From: Pomacea canaliculata
Taxonomy: Eukaryota; Mollusca; Gastropoda; Architaenioglossa; Ampullariidae
Reading direction: 5' to 3'
Assembly (NCBI RefSeq): GCF_003073045.1
Contig: NC_037593.1
Span: forward strand, 9,968,735-10,032,734
Length of the DNA stretch: 64,000 nucleotides
The position numbers and the translations under genes are program-made. Of this stretch, positions 62,301 through 64,000 are shown one piece after another. Numbering within the stretch: the first letter of the stretch is position 1; every line of letters starts with the position of its first letter. The notes beneath the pieces are model-generated. The model saw only the letters and a program-made list of their open reading frames with translations. It made no database searches and had not been told where the DNA came from.

Positions 62301-63723
62301 CAACAGAGAAGATAACTTGCAGTTCTTTAGCCTGATACAACGCACAGAAGAGAGAGGGAGAGGCACTAGTGACTCTTTGTCTTACCAATGTCCCAACCAG
62401 TATAGCTCAGTCAGTCACCTGAAAAATGTCAGTCATCCATAATATTGATGAGCCCGACACACTGACAATACCTCATGGGTTCCCATTATGTCTCACCTAG
62501 TTTTGCTGTGAAGCGTGACCACCCTGATTTGTAAAGACGACACAGGAACATCCACGGCCCCCTGGCCTGTTTCACCCGTTACCGAAAGAAGTCTGACATT
62601 TGCTGGATATTTTTTGATGACCTGAAAAGTACGGTCTTTGCCCTCGATGTCGGAGCAAAATAGTACTTTGGAAAGAACGCAGTGGGCTTGTAGATAAGGC
62701 ATCTGTCACAAGTTCAAGGGCATGTCACGGATTTAGGCCACTCTACTTTATTACTATTATTATTTTTGGAATGCGTGTTTGCGTTATGTGTGTTTATGAC
62801 TCAGAGATCGTAAATACATTCTGATTTCTCAAGAGGCTACGAATTCCACAAACAAACCAAGCCACTTACAAGAAATTTATTCCTTCATTATTCATTCGTT
62901 GTAAGTCTGCAACCATGGTCTCCTCCATTTTGTCTTCGGCAGTCTGTCGCAGTTTCTGTAACATATTCTTTATATATGTGTTGCTGGCTTTACCCACCCT
63001 AACCTTGAGGACTGATTGATCACACTTGGTCTGTCTCCCTACTCATAGACCTGTCACACTTGGGTGACCCTGCCAGGAGCTCTTGGTTCCAGTCATAACT
63101 AGCTTCCTAACCAAGGTAGCGATTGTCGCGACAGACAAGAAAGTCATTAGAGAAGTGTCTGTTCTACAGAGAGCACATACAGGCTCATCAACATGGTGCT
63201 AATTATTCATAGATGGCGCAGGCATTACACTAGAGCCTCAAAACCTAAAATTAAACGTTTTTTGCACGTATTATAGAAACACACATAAATTAAATTAATG
63301 TGCGGATGTCATTAAACAATATGCCATTAAGGACAGGACTGACTCTGTGGCTGATACTCCCTAAGAAGCTTCTGTGTCTGGCGGTACCACAACTCCAGTT
63401 CCAGTCCGTTCGGTACAATTAGCGCTTGAATTTGAAGAACAGGTATTTTCCTGAATCATCCAAAGATGAACATGTTCTTGAGTGTTCAGAAATATGCTTT
63501 GATAAATTAAAGAAATTTCAGATCAGATACATTACGTCTGATGTTAAATGTCATGTGACCTGTGTCATTTCAGATCGCAAGATGTGGCTATTGTGTCATC
63601 GTGACAGGGATTTTCTGGGTGACCGAGCTGCTGCCGCTGCCTGTGACATCCCTGTTTCCTCTTTTCCTCTTTCCAATGCTCGGTGTCATGAAAGCCTCGG
63701 ATGTGTGCAGTTCTTATGTCAAG
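53362..63723 (+). CDS. SLC13-family sodium-coupled carboxylate transporter, first two coding exons (partial)
   Basis: Two exons are inside the window: 53362-53463 (34 codons, ends at GTGAGT) and 63574-63723 (50 codons, after a TTTCAG acceptor, ends at GTACTT), joined in phase 0 by a 10.1-kb intron. The gene continues past the right edge. Exon 1 begins MRRCLRSFWESRTLWLSV and runs into a first membrane segment ending PLPLLYPN. Exon 2 has ARCGYCVIVTGIFWVTELLP and PVTSLFPLFLFPMLGV, matching the second membrane segment and following re-entrant region of Na+/dicarboxylate-citrate carriers (SLC13A2/A3/A5 group). Such proteins import di- and tricarboxylates across the plasma membrane with sodium. Which paralogue this is cannot be told from 84 residues. 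Confidence 0.85.
55736..55870 (-). repeat. Possible SINE/LINE 3' end with AAC/AAT tail
   Basis: Plus strand shows AACAACAACAAC then AATAATAAAGTTGATTTATA and CGCTTTACTCCATCATCAG. Read on the minus strand this is a unique segment ending in TTATT/TTG repeats, like a retroposon 3' end. Limits and family are uncertain. Confidence 0.35.
57395..57438 (-). mobile_element. 44-bp 5'-truncated LINE-type insertion with 14-bp target duplication
   Basis: A 44-bp segment is flanked by identical 14-bp direct repeats GCTTCTATAGAATC (57,381-57,394 and 57,439-57,452). On the minus strand it reads GGTCCCATGCTCCACTGGGG and ends in an AAG-rich tail. A short unique 3' end, a purine tail and a long target duplication are what target-primed reverse transcription leaves behind. 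Confidence 0.75.
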
Positions 63724-64000
63724 GTACTTGCTTTAAATGTCTTTGTCGTGAGTTCAATTAGCTTTTCATGGTTACTGGAGCCAATAGACCGAATAACAAC
63801 CCATTACAATGCAACTCTTCTGTAGTTGTCGATACAAAAATTAGTTCTCTCAATTTCTCGCTGTGTTTGTTTGTATGTGTTTGCTTGCGTGCTGGCATGC
63901 GTGTGAAATACATTTATAAATCATTCAGGTTTACAATGCCTTCCTCTCTCTACCCATCGAATATTCTTTCCATGCGTCATCAAGCAATTTATCACTCAAT
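63724..64000. other. Start of the second intron of the SLC13-type gene
   Basis: Begins with the donor GTACTTG after exon 2. It shows TG-rich sequence and no further exon before the edge. Confidence 0.6.

Larger units (their letters stand above)
53464..63573. other. 10.1-kb first intron of the SLC13-type gene
   Basis: Besides the small repeats listed, I see no conserved exon on either strand. It holds TG/CA and GCGTGC alternating tracts (about 60,180-60,201), T-rich patches (about 59,691-59,704) and many short chance frames. Intron 1 of a transporter could house enhancers, but nothing here identifies one. Confidence 0.55.

Overview
This is animal (metazoan) nuclear DNA. Protein-coding sequence sits in short exons with GT..AG introns. 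Codons and protein sequence fit a lophotrochozoan, most likely a mollusc and probably a gastropod. That last step is an inference, from the diverged but clearly orthologous animal genes and the dense tRNA-derived SINEs and hAT MITEs; species cannot be read from the window. There are no prokaryotic, organellar or CRISPR features.

Layout. 1-14.9 kb has no gene I can recognise. It holds a tRNA-type SINE (about 5.6-5.8 kb), a 17-unit 39-bp minisatellite (7.57-8.24 kb), a probable 1.44-kb solo LTR with matching 5-bp target duplications (8.81-10.25 kb), a 190-bp copy of the later ADAD1/ELOB promoter segment (11.15-11.34 kb), a 68-bp triplication (12.2-12.4 kb) and a decayed LINE reverse transcriptase (12.8-13.2 kb). 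From 15.5 to 29.7 kb, minus strand, is a complete RBM19 gene (26 coding exons, 907 aa, six RRMs), the rRNA-processing factor called Mrd1 in yeast. From 32.2 to 38.7 kb, minus strand, is a complete ADAD1 gene (9 coding exons, 565 aa): a dsRNA-binding domain plus an adenosine-deaminase-like domain that has lost its catalytic glutamate and two of its three zinc ligands. A 5' non-coding exon near 39.45 kb places its promoter head to head with ELOB (elongin B, plus strand, 39.9-46.5 kb, 4 coding exons, 121 aa, the first carrying only the start ATG). From 46.6 to 53.3 kb I see no gene. The plus-strand start of an SLC13-family sodium-coupled carboxylate transporter lies at 53,362 with its second coding exon at 63,574; the gene runs off the right edge.

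The central 15-46 kb is AT-rich and packed with genes, while the two flanks are more GC-rich and repeat-rich. Several ADAD1 and ELOB introns carry hAT-type MITEs with clean 8-bp target duplications, and one sits only 26 bp from an ADAD1 splice acceptor.

The genes do not form a pathway. RBM19 acts in nucleolar pre-rRNA processing, ADAD1 is a germline RNA-binding pseudo-deaminase in vertebrates, ELOB is a ubiquitin-ligase adaptor, and SLC13 proteins are plasma-membrane transporters. I found no convincing new multi-gene system. The points most worth a second look are the ADAD1 active-site loss, its shared promoter with ELOB, the distant copy of that promoter, and the transposon abutting the ADAD1 acceptor.
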